From the NCBI GenBank assembly GCA_964352785.1, contig CAYGTI010000002.1, forward strand, positions 1-64,000: a DNA stretch of 64,000 bases. The letters are read 5' to 3'. The notes under the pieces are model-generated. The model worked only from the letters and a program-made list of their open reading frames with translations. It had not been told where the DNA came from and did no database searches. This DNA is from JACOMS01 sp964352785. GTDB lineage: Bacteria; Pseudomonadota; Alphaproteobacteria; Caulobacterales; Maricaulaceae. Below, one piece after another: positions 1 through 8,238 of the stretch (position 1 is the stretch's first letter; each line of letters begins with the position of its first letter). The translations under genes and the position numbers were made by a program.

Positions 1-2
1 CT

Positions 3-27
3 CCTTGATGCACATTACTCATCAAGG
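3..27. other. Perfect 8-bp inverted repeat, 9-nt loop
   Basis: CCTTGATG at 3-10 is the exact reverse complement of CATCAAGG at 20-27. No T-run follows on the + strand, so it is not a terminator for rightward transcription. It could be the stem of a leftward terminator cut by the window edge, or an operator. This is seen in sequence only. Confidence 0.35.
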
Positions 28-255
28 ACCCGGAATTAAACCGAGACAAGTCCAATATGCGCTGACGTTAGACACGTCCTAAATTCACCTGCGGGTTCAA
101 CTGGTCGCCCCAAGTAAGACACTGGCTAAGGGGGGCGTCCATAACTCTGCATATGATGGGCTATCGATCCTCACATGAAAATAACATCAAGTCAGGTTGA
201 ACAGAATTCGCGCATCCTGCCGCATGAGGCAATCTGTCAATTGTAATCGCCGCCA

Positions 256-279
256 GACCTCCCAAGTGTGGTGGAGGTC
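256..279 (+). promoter_or_regulatory. Hairpin in the aox 5' region
   Basis: GACCTCC (256-262) pairs perfectly with GGAGGTC (273-279) across a 10-nt loop, ending 35 nt before the aox ATG. It could act in the leader RNA or be a dyad operator. The right arm contains GGAGG, but it is too far from the ATG to be the ribosome binding site. Function is unproven. Confidence 0.3.
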
Positions 280-314
280 AACGTTCGCACTCATGCAGTA
301 AAGAACACACCCTT

Positions 315-992
315 ATGAGCCCGCAGTCCAAAGTTCCGCCCCGTCAGGTGAATGAAAATTATGACCTTGATCGCCATGTAAAACCGGTGACGCTCAGCGA
401 TAAAACCGCTTTTGCCTTTGTGAAACTCTTGCGGTTTTTCGCTGATAAGTTTTTTGCAAAACGTTACGGTCACCGCGCCGTTGTTTTGGAAACAGTTGCC
501 GCCGTCCCCGGTATGGTCGGCGGTTTGTGGCAGCACCTGACCGCCTTGCGTAAAATGCGCGATGATGAAGGCTGGATACGCACATTACTCGATGAAGCCG
601 AAAATGAACGCATGCATTTGATGACATTTATCGAGATTGCGCAGCCTAACCGCTTTGAACGGTTCCTGATTATTGCGGTGCAGATGATTTTTTATAACGC
701 CTATTTTTTTCTCTATTTGTTTGCGCCGCGGACCGCCCACCGTGTTGTCGGCTATTTCGAAGAAGAGGCGGTCATCAGTTACACGCAATATTTGGCCGAA
801 GTCGATGCGGGGCAGCAGGACAATATCCCCGCGCCGCAAATCGCGATTGATTATTGGCAGCTATCGGCCAATGCACGGCTCAGAGATGTGATCATTGCGG
901 TGCGCGCGGATGAAGCCGAACACCGGGACGTTAATCACGGATTTGTAGATACGCTGGATCAACGCCGCGCTCAGGGCGAAGCGCACGCCTAA
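315..992 (+). CDS. aox: Alternative oxidase (ubiquinol oxidase, non-electrogenic)
   Basis: This is a 225-aa di-iron ubiquinol oxidase of the AOX family, which passes electrons from ubiquinol to O2 without pumping protons at the inner face of the cytoplasmic membrane. Four-helix-bundle ligands are visible in order: Glu59 in the VLET segment, Glu98 and His101 in ERMH, the FEEEA cluster at 148-152, and Glu200 with His203 in DEAEH. Two hydrophobic stretches around 115-137 fit the membrane-bound face. It is shorter than plant AOX, which has a transit peptide, and normal for bacterial forms. The ATG at 315 has only a weak ribosome binding site. It is monocistronic, and its stop overlaps the convergent ABC-F stop by 4 bp. 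AOX in bacteria is often linked to NO or cyanide resistance; an H-NOX NO-sensor cassette lies 45 kb away, but no link is shown. Confidence 0.95.
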   Translation: MSPQSKVPPRQVNENYDLDRHVKPVTLSDKTAFAFVKLLRFFADKFFAKRYGHRAVVLETVAAVPGMVGGLWQHLTALRKMRDDEGWIRTLLDEAENERMHLMTFIEIAQPNRFERFLIIAVQMIFYNAYFFLYLFAPRTAHRVVGYFEEEAVISYTQYLAEVDAGQQDNIPAPQIAIDYWQLSANARLRDVIIAVRADEAEHRDVNHGFVDTLDQRRAQGEAHA

Positions 993-2578
993 CCCTTCGC
1001 CCTATCGGCTTGCATCACGAGTTTGCGGTAGTCGCGCAAGTCGCCATTATAACGTTTGGCTTTGCCGTCTTTAACCAGCCAGAGCCGGTCGGCGGTGGCT
1101 TCGGCGAGGTAGACATCGTGGGTGATGAGCAGAACCGCGCCGGAGAAATCATTGAGCGCGTAGATCAATGCCTCGCGGCTGTCGATATCAAGGTGAGAGG
1201 TGGGCTCGTCGAGGATCAAAATATGCGGTTTCTCGATGGACATGAGTCCTAAGAGCAGACGCACTTTTTCGCCGCCGGAGAGCTTTTCAACTTTGGTTTC
1301 GACCTTTTCGTGGGAAAATCCCATCTGCGCAGCCGCGCCGCGAGTCTGGCTTTGCGGCGTGCCTTTGGGCAGAGCCTGCGTGACGTGATCCAGCACGGTT
1401 TCGCCCTCGGTCAACTCATCGAGTTGATCCTGCGAGAAATATCCGATGCGCAGACTGCGGGGCGCTTTGCGAATACCCTCCATCAGCGGGAGGCGCTCGG
1501 CGATGGATTTCACCAGCGTCGTTTTGCCTTCCCCGTTGGCGCCGACAATGGCGACGCGGTCATCGGGATCAAGACGCAGATTCACGCGGCTTAGAATTTT
1601 TGCGCCCGCGCCGTACCCCAAATCCGCTGCTTCAAGCTCCAGCATCGGAGGAGCCAGCTTGTCTTTGGGATCTTGAAAGTTGAATGGCGTTGTGCGCTCT
1701 GAAATCGGGATGGAAATATCCTGCATTTTTTCGAGCATTTTAACACGGGACTGCGCTTGGCGGGCTTTGGACGCTTTGGCCTTGAAGCGGTCAACAAAGG
1801 CCTGCAGGTGGGCTTTGTCAGCGTCTTGTTTGACTTTTTGTGCCTCAAGCTGCGCGGTTTTCGCCGCTTGCAATTTCATCCAGTCATCATAACCGCCCGA
1901 CGTGACAGTGAGTTTTTGATGCTCCAGCGCGAGCGTATGGGTCACAGAGCGGTTGAGCATTTCGCGGTCATGGCTGACCATGATCACCGTATGCGGATAT
2001 TTGCGGATATAACCTTCGAGCCACGCTGCGCCTTCAAGGTCAAGATAGTTTGTCGGCTCGTCCAGCAAGAGCAAATCAGGCTCGCTGACCAGAACCCCCG
2101 CAATGGCGGCGCGCATGCGCCAACCGCCGGAAAATTCTTTGGTGGCGCGGTAAAAATCCTCGGTTTTAAATCCAAGACCCGCAAGTACCACGGCGGCGCG
2201 GGTATCCGCGTTCCACGCATCAATATCCATCAACCGTTCGTGAATTTCGCCGATACGGTCAGGATCCGTCGCGGTCTCTGACTCTTTCATCAGGGCGTGG
2301 CGTTCCTGGTCTGCGGCCAGGACAACATCCATAATGGTGTCGTTTGTCGCGGCGACCTCCTGCGCGACCCAACCAAGGCGCGCGCCTTTGTTCAAGCGCA
2401 CGGCGCTATCTGCTGTCGGTCGTTCGATCTCTTCGCGGATAATCCGAAGCAAGGTTGATTTGCCCGTGCCATTGCGACCAATCAGGCCGACCTTCCAGCC
2501 GCTCGCAATCTGCGCCGAGGCTTTGGTGAACAAAGGGCGCGCCTGTACGCGGTAATCCAGATCGGTAATCGTCAACAT
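989..2578 (-). CDS. ABC-F family ATPase
   Basis: This soluble protein of 529 aa has two ABC ATPase cassettes and no membrane domain, as in the ABC-F family (Uup/EttA/YheS type), whose members act on ribosomes. Cassette 1 has Walker A GRNGTGKST, signature SGGWRMR and Walker B LLLLDEPTNYLD. Cassette 2 has GANGEGKTT, SGGEKVR and LILDEPTSHLD. A charged linker rich in Lys/Gln lies between them. The start was set at the ATG at 2578 (MLTITDL), where family similarity begins, rather than an ATG 13 codons upstream. It lacks the C-terminal coiled coil seen in the paralogue at 41916-43805. Which ABC-F subgroup it belongs to cannot be decided by eye. Confidence 0.9.
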   Translation of the reverse strand: MLTITDLDYRVQARPLFTKASAQIASGWKVGLIGRNGTGKSTLLRIIREEIERPTADSAVRLNKGARLGWVAQEVAATNDTIMDVVLAADQERHALMKESETATDPDRIGEIHERLMDIDAWNADTRAAVVLAGLGFKTEDFYRATKEFSGGWRMRAAIAGVLVSEPDLLLLDEPTNYLDLEGAAWLEGYIRKYPHTVIMVSHDREMLNRSVTHTLALEHQKLTVTSGGYDDWMKLQAAKTAQLEAQKVKQDADKAHLQAFVDRFKAKASKARQAQSRVKMLEKMQDISIPISERTTPFNFQDPKDKLAPPMLELEAADLGYGAGAKILSRVNLRLDPDDRVAIVGANGEGKTTLVKSIAERLPLMEGIRKAPRSLRIGYFSQDQLDELTEGETVLDHVTQALPKGTPQSQTRGAAAQMGFSHEKVETKVEKLSGGEKVRLLLGLMSIEKPHILILDEPTSHLDIDSREALIYALNDFSGAVLLITHDVYLAEATADRLWLVKDGKAKRYNGDLRDYRKLVMQADRAKG

Positions 2579-2683
2579 GCGCGGCTGTCTATAGGGCCGG
2601 GGGTCGATTGCAAGCACAAAGGGCCGTAACCACTGAAACTCTATATTTACCGCCCAAGGATTGCCGATGTGAGGATGTCTGCT

Positions 2684-4666
2684 TTAACGTTTTTTCGGTT
2701 TTCCGCTAGGTTTGCCAGCTTTTGCGGCGCGCGCCGCAGCGCGGGCAAGTTTTTTCTTATGGGGTTTCTTGCGTTTAGGCGGCAGATCGCCCGGGCCTGC
2801 GTCTTGTGCGTCGGTGCTTGCGGCGCGGGGCTTACGGCGCTCTTCGCTGCGTGGTTTGCGGGTGAACATTTCCTGTTCATCCTCGCGTTTGCCTTTATAG
2901 GCGGCGGGGGCTTTGTTCTTGCCGTTATGGGCGGGCTTATCGCGGTCATTTTGGCGTGGTTTGCGCGCGGGATTGCTTTTACCTTGTCCGCCTTTACCCT
3001 CGCTCGCTTGAGCCCGTCCGTCTTGCAGCGCGCCGCGCGACATATCGGGCTGGCCGTCGATACGCCGGGCGGTGATGGCTTTTTCAAGTTTACCTTCGGG
3101 TCCGATGGCGTCCAAAAATCGCTCTAATCCACTGGGCGAAACTTCAATAAATGTGGCGCTCTCGCTGATTTTGATCGCGCCGATTTCGCCTTTTTTTAGA
3201 TTACCTGATTTGCAAAGCATCGGCAGGATCCAGCGCGGCTCGGCCCGTTGTTTGCGCCCCAGGTTGAGCGAGAACCATGTCCCGCCTTCAAAGTCGTTGC
3301 GGGGTTTGCGCTCACGGCGCGGGCGCGCATCGTCGTTTGGGTCATATCCCTCTCTGGCGTCGAGCAGCTCTTCAGGGGCGGAGCGCCCGGCGCGGTACTG
3401 ACGCACAAAGGCAGCAGCGATTTGCTCGGCGCTATGCTCAGCCAAAAGACGCTGCACCATCTCCGTATCAGAGGCGTCAGGTTCGGTGGTCAGCATGTCG
3501 CTGGCCATTAAGCGGTCATTGTCGCGCTCGATGACGTCTTCTGCGGAGGGTGGGTTGGCCCATTCGGCTTTGACTTTGGCGGCGTTTAAAATGCGCTCGA
3601 CTTTGCGGCGGCCATTATGCGGCACAATCAGAGCCGAGACGCCTTTACGTCCGGCGCGTCCCGTGCGGCCCGAACGGTGAAGCAGGGCTTCGGGGTTTTT
3701 CGGAATATCAGCATGTATGACCAGCTCAAGGTCGGGCAGGTCAAGCCCGCGCGCCGCCACATCCGTGGCAATGCAGATCTTAGCGCGGCCATCACGCAAA
3801 GCTTGGAGCGCGCTGCTACGGTCTTTTTGGGAGAGCTCGCCCGAGAGCGCAACGACTGAGAACCCGCGATTGTTAAACCGACTGACCATGCGGTTCACAG
3901 AAACGCGCGTATCGCCAAAGACTATGGCGTTCTTGGCATCATAATAGCGCAACACGTTAATAATGGCGTTTTCTTTGTCGGTTTTGGCGACGGTTAAAAC
4001 CCGGTATTCAATATCGACATGCTGCTTGGCTTCGGCGGCCGTGTTGACGCGCACGGCGTCTTTTTGGTATTTTTGGGTCATACCCAAAATGGATTTTGGA
4101 ACCGTCGCCGAGAACATCAGTGTCCGGCGTTCCTCAGGTGCTGCGCCAAGGATGAGTTCCAGCTCTTCGCGGAAGCCCATTTTTAGCATCTCATCAGCTT
4201 CGTCCAAGACAATGGTCTTAAGCCCGCTCATATCAAGAGTGCCGCGTTTGATATGATCACATAGCCGTCCGGGGGTACCGACGACAATGTGCGCGCCGCG
4301 CGCCAAGGCCCGGCGTTCATCACGCATGTCCATCCCGCCTACACAGGTTGCCATTTTTGCGCCCGCTGTGCGGTAAAGCCAGTCAAGTTCACGCGTAACC
4401 TGCAAAGCCAGCTCGCGGGTCGGGGCAATACACACAGCCAGTGGGGCGTCCGTGGGCAGAAGCATTTCATCGGGGCCCAGCAATGTTGGTGCTAGCGCGA
4501 TACCAAAGGCCACTGTTTTACCGGAACCCGTCTGGGCCGAGACCAGCAGATCTTTGTGTTCAAGTGCCGGGTCAAGAACGGCGTCTTGCACGGGCGTGAG
4601 TTTTGAATAGCCTTTGGCGGCCAGCGCCGTAATGAGCGCCGGGCGCACATGGGACATATCAGTCAT
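2684..4666 (-). CDS. DEAD-box RNA helicase with DbpA-type RNA-binding domain
   Basis: This 660-aa ATP-dependent RNA helicase probably works in ribosome assembly or RNA decay. The helicase core carries the Q-motif region near 20-27, motif I AQTGSGKT (44-51), PTRELA (82-87), TPGRL (131-135), DEAD (155-158), SAT (186-188) and, in the second RecA domain, HRSGRTGRAGR. A DbpA-like RNA-binding domain follows at roughly 465-530 (LGRKQRAEPRW, LKKGEIGAIKI). About 115 residues of Lys/Arg/Pro-rich, probably disordered tail end in GKPKKR, typical of alphaproteobacterial DeaD/CsdA-like proteins and likely an unspecific RNA clamp. It is a single gene with its own promoter region at 4667-4767. Confidence 0.93.
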   Translation of the reverse strand: MTDMSHVRPALITALAAKGYSKLTPVQDAVLDPALEHKDLLVSAQTGSGKTVAFGIALAPTLLGPDEMLLPTDAPLAVCIAPTRELALQVTRELDWLYRTAGAKMATCVGGMDMRDERRALARGAHIVVGTPGRLCDHIKRGTLDMSGLKTIVLDEADEMLKMGFREELELILGAAPEERRTLMFSATVPKSILGMTQKYQKDAVRVNTAAEAKQHVDIEYRVLTVAKTDKENAIINVLRYYDAKNAIVFGDTRVSVNRMVSRFNNRGFSVVALSGELSQKDRSSALQALRDGRAKICIATDVAARGLDLPDLELVIHADIPKNPEALLHRSGRTGRAGRKGVSALIVPHNGRRKVERILNAAKVKAEWANPPSAEDVIERDNDRLMASDMLTTEPDASDTEMVQRLLAEHSAEQIAAAFVRQYRAGRSAPEELLDAREGYDPNDDARPRRERKPRNDFEGGTWFSLNLGRKQRAEPRWILPMLCKSGNLKKGEIGAIKISESATFIEVSPSGLERFLDAIGPEGKLEKAITARRIDGQPDMSRGALQDGRAQASEGKGGQGKSNPARKPRQNDRDKPAHNGKNKAPAAYKGKREDEQEMFTRKPRSEERRKPRAASTDAQDAGPGDLPPKRKKPHKKKLARAAARAAKAGKPSGKPKKR

Positions 4667-4767
4667 GGTGGTCTTTCATAGCGGCAGTTTTGCCAAGATT
4701 TGCGCGCGCATACGCGCTTTGCAAGGCTTTGGCTAGGGTTAAAGCCGCGCGGCGTGGCGGGCGATGT

Positions 4768-5979
4768 CTACCCCGTTTTGCGCTTTGGCTTTGGCCCTGC
4801 GTCTAAAAATTCCATCATATCGCCGAGGGTTTGTGACCCGTCATCTGTTTTAGGCTGCGGAATATCGCAGGCGACGGTTAGGATAAAGACGGAGCCTTTG
4901 CCGGGCTTACTCGCGACAGTGAGGTCGCCGCCCATAATGCGCGCTAGTTTTCTGGAAATAGCAAGGCCAAGACCTGTGCCGCCGTAAACCTGATTAGTCG
5001 AGCTTTCGGCTTGCGCGAATTTCTGAAACAGGCGGCTCTTTTGCTCGGGCGTAATGCCGATGCCTGTGTCGGCCACATATATCGTCAGCAGGGGCACTTT
5101 TACATTGGTATATTTGACAACGATTTTGATGCCGCCTTCAGATGTGAATTTCATTGCATTAGACAACAGGTTGGTCACGCATTGTCGAACACGCACAGGA
5201 TCGAAGACGAGGGCTTCTGGCACGCTTGGATCGACAGCTATATGAAATTTCAGACCTTTTTTTTGCGTACTATGCAGGAATGATTTATGCAGCTTGCTGA
5301 AAAATTCCCGAATGTTTTCATCATACGGGTTCAGCTCCATTTTGCCGGCCTCGATTTTGGATATATCCAAAATATCATTCACCAGCGTCATCAGCGTATG
5401 TGTACTATCCATCAGGATGCTCACATATTCTTGCATTTTTTCGTGCTGTTCTTTTTTTCCGATCGCTTCGAGCGTCTGCGCCATACCGTAAATACCGTTG
5501 AGCGGCGTGCGCAGCTCATGGATCATTGTGGCGATGAAATCTGTCTTTGTTTTGCTAACTCTTTCCAATTCTAGATTGGTTTTCTTTATTTCCGTTTCGC
5601 GCGCTCTTAACTGAGTTATGTCGATGGAGACGCCGACAATATTGCCTTCTTTTGTGCCTGAATGGTAGGTTTTGACCATGCGTGCTTCGGACGCCGCCAT
5701 GTCAAAAGGTTTTGAATTTTTCACACCGGCCAGAACATTGTTAGACATTTGCCCAATGTCTGTTGCGCTTAAACCAGGGTAAAAATCGCTGACCTGTGAC
5801 TGGACAGCATTTTCGAACTTTATACCCTTATCCAACTGTTGATACAGGATTGGGAAATAAGAACGGACGGCTTCATTTGCATAGACGAGTTCGAAATTGG
5901 GGCGATATATGACAAACCCTGTTTCTAGATGCTCTACAGCGGCGATAAGCTCGGTAACTGTTAAACGCGTCGACGTCAT
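4768..5979 (-). CDS. Soluble PAS-domain sensor histidine kinase
   Basis: This cytoplasmic 403-aa kinase has a PAS-like sensor domain (about 12-125), a short coiled coil (126-145), HisKA with phosphoacceptor His154 in MIHELRTPLNG, and HATPase_c with N-box LLSNAMKF, G1 DTGIGI and G2 GGTGLGLAIS. There is no membrane segment and no receiver domain, so it must signal to a separate response regulator or phosphotransferase; no partner gene is adjacent. Its upstream region shares an 18-nt motif (17/18) with the region before the response regulator at 10594. The signal is unknown. Confidence 0.9.
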   Translation of the reverse strand: MTSTRLTVTELIAAVEHLETGFVIYRPNFELVYANEAVRSYFPILYQQLDKGIKFENAVQSQVSDFYPGLSATDIGQMSNNVLAGVKNSKPFDMAASEARMVKTYHSGTKEGNIVGVSIDITQLRARETEIKKTNLELERVSKTKTDFIATMIHELRTPLNGIYGMAQTLEAIGKKEQHEKMQEYVSILMDSTHTLMTLVNDILDISKIEAGKMELNPYDENIREFFSKLHKSFLHSTQKKGLKFHIAVDPSVPEALVFDPVRVRQCVTNLLSNAMKFTSEGGIKIVVKYTNVKVPLLTIYVADTGIGITPEQKSRLFQKFAQAESSTNQVYGGTGLGLAISRKLARIMGGDLTVASKPGKGSVFILTVACDIPQPKTDDGSQTLGDMMEFLDAGPKPKRKTG

Positions 5980-6049
5980 ATTAACCCTATTTTTCCCCTC
6001 AAAAAATACTTGAGAGCGTAATGTAGGGTGAAAGTGTAAACGTCAAGTG

Positions 6050-6067
6050 TAGGTCGTTGAAATTTCA
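6050..6067. repeat. 18-nt motif, copy 1 (upstream of PAS kinase)
   Basis: TAGGTCGTTGAAATTTCA matches 17 of 18 bases of the motif at 10432-10449. It contains the palindrome TGAAATTTCA. It lies 71 nt upstream of the leftward kinase start at 5979; the second copy lies upstream of a response regulator. It could be a shared operator or chance. Confidence 0.3.
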
Positions 6068-6127
6068 TCAATCAAGATGAGTGCTTAATTCACATATTAT
6101 GAGCTGTATTTTTGATAATTTCTCGCA

Positions 6128-6949
6128 TCAATTCAGAGCGTATGACAGAATAATACCGGTAAAGAATTGATCCTTAGAGCCGCGCTGCTGGACAAGCGGT
6201 GCGTTCGCTGCGTCGCCGCTTAGCCGTTTATAACTTGTGATCATCGTCGCGGTCACTTTTCTTGTGAGCGGCATGATCGCCGTACCTGAAACACCATAAG
6301 AGCTCACGCCGCCAGAGGCGGTATAACTGGGTAGGCCTGAGGCGGCCGATTGCGCTGCCGTGACGCCAAAAAGTGTGCCCGTATAATCTTTATCACCATA
6401 TTCGATGCGCGGCCCGGCAGAGAGTATAATCGGGGGGCCAAAATCCCGCAGTACCGTTTTGTAACTCAGACCAAACTCGCCTGTCAGGCCGTTATGCGCG
6501 CTTATCGCTTGGCCAGCTTTGATGGATGCGGTTAGCGCGCCCATTTCTACTTCGGCAAAGCCGCCTAGAGAGACTGTGGTATCAATATCACCAAGGCCGA
6601 TCAGGTCTGTTGAGTCGTTACCTACAACGCGAAATGGCCCGCCGCCTTCGGCTTCGTCGCGGCCAAATTCGACCCGCGCGAGCGGCCCGGCGCGAAACAT
6701 GCCGTTATCAATCAAAGCATATCCAATGCCGCCTTCGACAGAAGCAAAAAATTTGTCACCGTAATTTGCTCTTATGGAGGGAACAACGGAGAGGGCATAA
6801 GCATCATCACCCAAATAATTAGGTGAAAATATAGCGCCGCCCCCAACGCTGAATTGCCAACCATCCATATCTGGGCGGCGGTCTTGTGCTTGAGCGGTCG
6901 TTGTTACGAGGCAAGTTGCCGTGAATAGAGCCAAAAGTGATTTTTTCAT
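6128..6949 (-). CDS. MipA/OmpV family outer membrane protein
   Basis: This 273-aa outer membrane beta-barrel of the MipA/OmpV family has a Sec signal peptide (MKKSLLALF... cut after AQAQ). Near the N-terminus the mature protein shows the family pattern GWQFSVGGGAIFSPNYLG, and it ends in a beta strand (ILSYALN). The start at 6949 is favoured over an in-frame ATG at 6958 because a GAAGG ribosome binding site sits 9 nt before 6949 but directly abuts 6958. The gene follows the exported CIA30 gene by 2 nt, so both are likely co-transcribed. Family members are linked to murein synthesis complexes or antibiotic entry; the role here is unknown. Confidence 0.88.
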   Translation of the reverse strand: MKKSLLALFTATCLVTTTAQAQDRRPDMDGWQFSVGGGAIFSPNYLGDDAYALSVVPSIRANYGDKFFASVEGGIGYALIDNGMFRAGPLARVEFGRDEAEGGGPFRVVGNDSTDLIGLGDIDTTVSLGGFAEVEMGALTASIKAGQAISAHNGLTGEFGLSYKTVLRDFGPPIILSAGPRIEYGDKDYTGTLFGVTAAQSAASGLPSYTASGGVSSYGVSGTAIMPLTRKVTATMITSYKRLSGDAANAPLVQQRGSKDQFFTGIILSYALN

Positions 6950-6951
6950 TA

Positions 6952-7524
6952 CTAACATCCTTCTATCGATTTAATATCCAAACGAAACGGGCCGTCTTGG
7001 CCGTCCGCTAGAATGATACCTACGCTACGAACATTGGACTTATCGAAATTTGCCCCTTTGATAGCCCGCCCAAAGACAGAGCCGCTTAGCGCACTAAACG
7101 GTACGTAAACCTCGGCCCATTCGTCTTTTGGCGCGCCGAGTATCTTTGCTTGAAAAGCAATCGAGCGCCCTCGGTACAGAGCATCCGTGCGCAAGGTAAT
7201 TTTGTAGCCGCGCCCGTCAGAACGAACTTTCATTTTCAGCCCCGCGACGTCTTGGAGTGCACCGGGTTCCACAAAGGCGCGTATGGAGGAAAAACCCCCG
7301 CCATTTGTGTTGATGTTACCTTCAAACACCATGTAGTCGTCTTTGATGGACGACCCCCCCGATGATCGTCCGCCCATGACGCCATCATTGACGGTTTGCC
7401 AATATTCTCCAGCGTCAGCTTGTGTAAAATCGATTTTAATCGGACAAACCTCCTGAGCCGCAACGTTTAAGGGCCAGATTGCCAAACTTGTCACAAAGGC
7501 AACCTTACCAAGAGTATGTCTCAT
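6952..7524 (-). CDS. Exported CIA30-domain protein
   Basis: This 190-aa protein of the CIA30 family (complex I intermediate-associated protein 30 domain, a galactose-binding-like beta sandwich) has a Sec signal peptide (MRHTLGKVAFVTSL... to AAQ). Typical features are the early DFTQ and NDGVMGGRSS segments and F(E)GN...GGGFSS. The start at 7524 gives a clean signal peptide and lies just after the stop of the upstream aldolase; a start 13 codons earlier would overlap that gene. Neighbours suggest an operon aldolase-CIA30-MipA. Mitochondrial CIA30 helps assemble complex I; the bacterial exported form is uncharacterised, so that role should not be carried over. Confidence 0.85.
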   Translation of the reverse strand: MRHTLGKVAFVTSLAIWPLNVAAQEVCPIKIDFTQADAGEYWQTVNDGVMGGRSSGGSSIKDDYMVFEGNINTNGGGFSSIRAFVEPGALQDVAGLKMKVRSDGRGYKITLRTDALYRGRSIAFQAKILGAPKDEWAEVYVPFSALSGSVFGRAIKGANFDKSNVRSVGIILADGQDGPFRLDIKSIEGC

Positions 7525-7532
7525 TTGCAGCT

Positions 7533-8186
7533 CTATATAATAGACTGCCCCGTATTCGCCCAATCTTTCATGAACGCATCGAGGCCCTTGTCAGTCAGTA
7601 CGTGTCCTGACAGTTTTCGGATTACATCTGGCGGAGATGTCATCACATCCGCGCCGATTAACGCGCACTCCTTGACATGATTGATGCTGCGTATAGAGGC
7701 GGCGAGAATTTCTGTCTCATATCCGTAATTATCATAAATCGTGCGAATGTCCGCGATCAAATCCAGCCCGTCGAGCGAAATATCATCAAGGCGTCCGATA
7801 AAGGGCGAAATATATGTCGCGCCAACTTTGGCGGCGAGCAACGCTTGGTTGGCAGAGAAGCATAATGTGACATTGGTCGGCGTACCTTCGCGGGATAATG
7901 TATTACAGGCTTTTAGCCCGTCCATGGTCAGCGGTAGTTTCACGCAGACATTCTCGGCGATCTTGCGAAGGATGCGGCCTTCTGTGATCATACCGTCTGC
8001 GTCTGTGGCGACAACTTCGGCGCTAACATGGCCTTCGACCATGCTACAAATCTCCGCTATGACCTCTTTAAAGTCGCGGCCTGATTTGGCAATAATAGAC
8101 GGGTTTGTCGTCACCCCGTCGACAAGGCCAATCTCATTTAGCTCTGCGATCTGGTCCAGATCAGCACTATCAACAAAAAACTTCAT
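7533..8186 (-). CDS. fsa: Fructose-6-phosphate aldolase / small transaldolase
   Basis: This 217-aa class I aldolase of the small transaldolase (TalC/FSA) subfamily acts on fructose-6-phosphate or in sugar-phosphate exchange of the pentose phosphate pathway. It opens with MKFFVDSADLDQI and GVTTNPSII, has the Schiff-base lysine in VKLPLT, the FSANQALLAAKVGATYISPF segment and the C-terminal ASIRS/ADVMTSPP phosphate-binding region. The ATG at 8186 is chosen over one four codons upstream because MKFF is the conserved family start and the length then equals the usual about 217 aa. It is divergent from priA with 52 bp between. Whether it works as aldolase or transaldolase cannot be told from sequence alone. 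Confidence 0.92.
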   Translation of the reverse strand: MKFFVDSADLDQIAELNEIGLVDGVTTNPSIIAKSGRDFKEVIAEICSMVEGHVSAEVVATDADGMITEGRILRKIAENVCVKLPLTMDGLKACNTLSREGTPTNVTLCFSANQALLAAKVGATYISPFIGRLDDISLDGLDLIADIRTIYDNYGYETEILAASIRSINHVKECALIGADVMTSPPDVIRKLSGHVLTDKGLDAFMKDWANTGQSII

Positions 8187-8238
8187 AGGGGGCTCCAAAA
8201 AAGTAGGCGACTCGGTTTATCGTCTGCTAGCATAAAAC

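Larger units (their letters stand above)
1..314. other. Non-coding stretch upstream of aox
   Basis: No convincing coding frame is seen before the alternative oxidase start. The stretch holds two short perfect hairpins, listed separately, and no tRNA-like T-arm. A longer stable RNA (such as a tmRNA piece) was considered, but none of its conserved blocks could be identified. It probably contains the aox promoter; which gene lies to the left is unknown. Confidence 0.5.

Noticed and set aside
40..250. Possible stable RNA (tmRNA piece, 6S or RNase P RNA) upstream of aox
   Set aside because: GGTTCAAC and some pairing were seen, but none of the conserved blocks of these RNAs could be found.
2669..3127. 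152-residue frame on the + strand opposite the helicase tail
   Set aside because: Shadow of the Lys/Arg-rich helicase tail; hydrophobic only because it reads the complement of basic codons.
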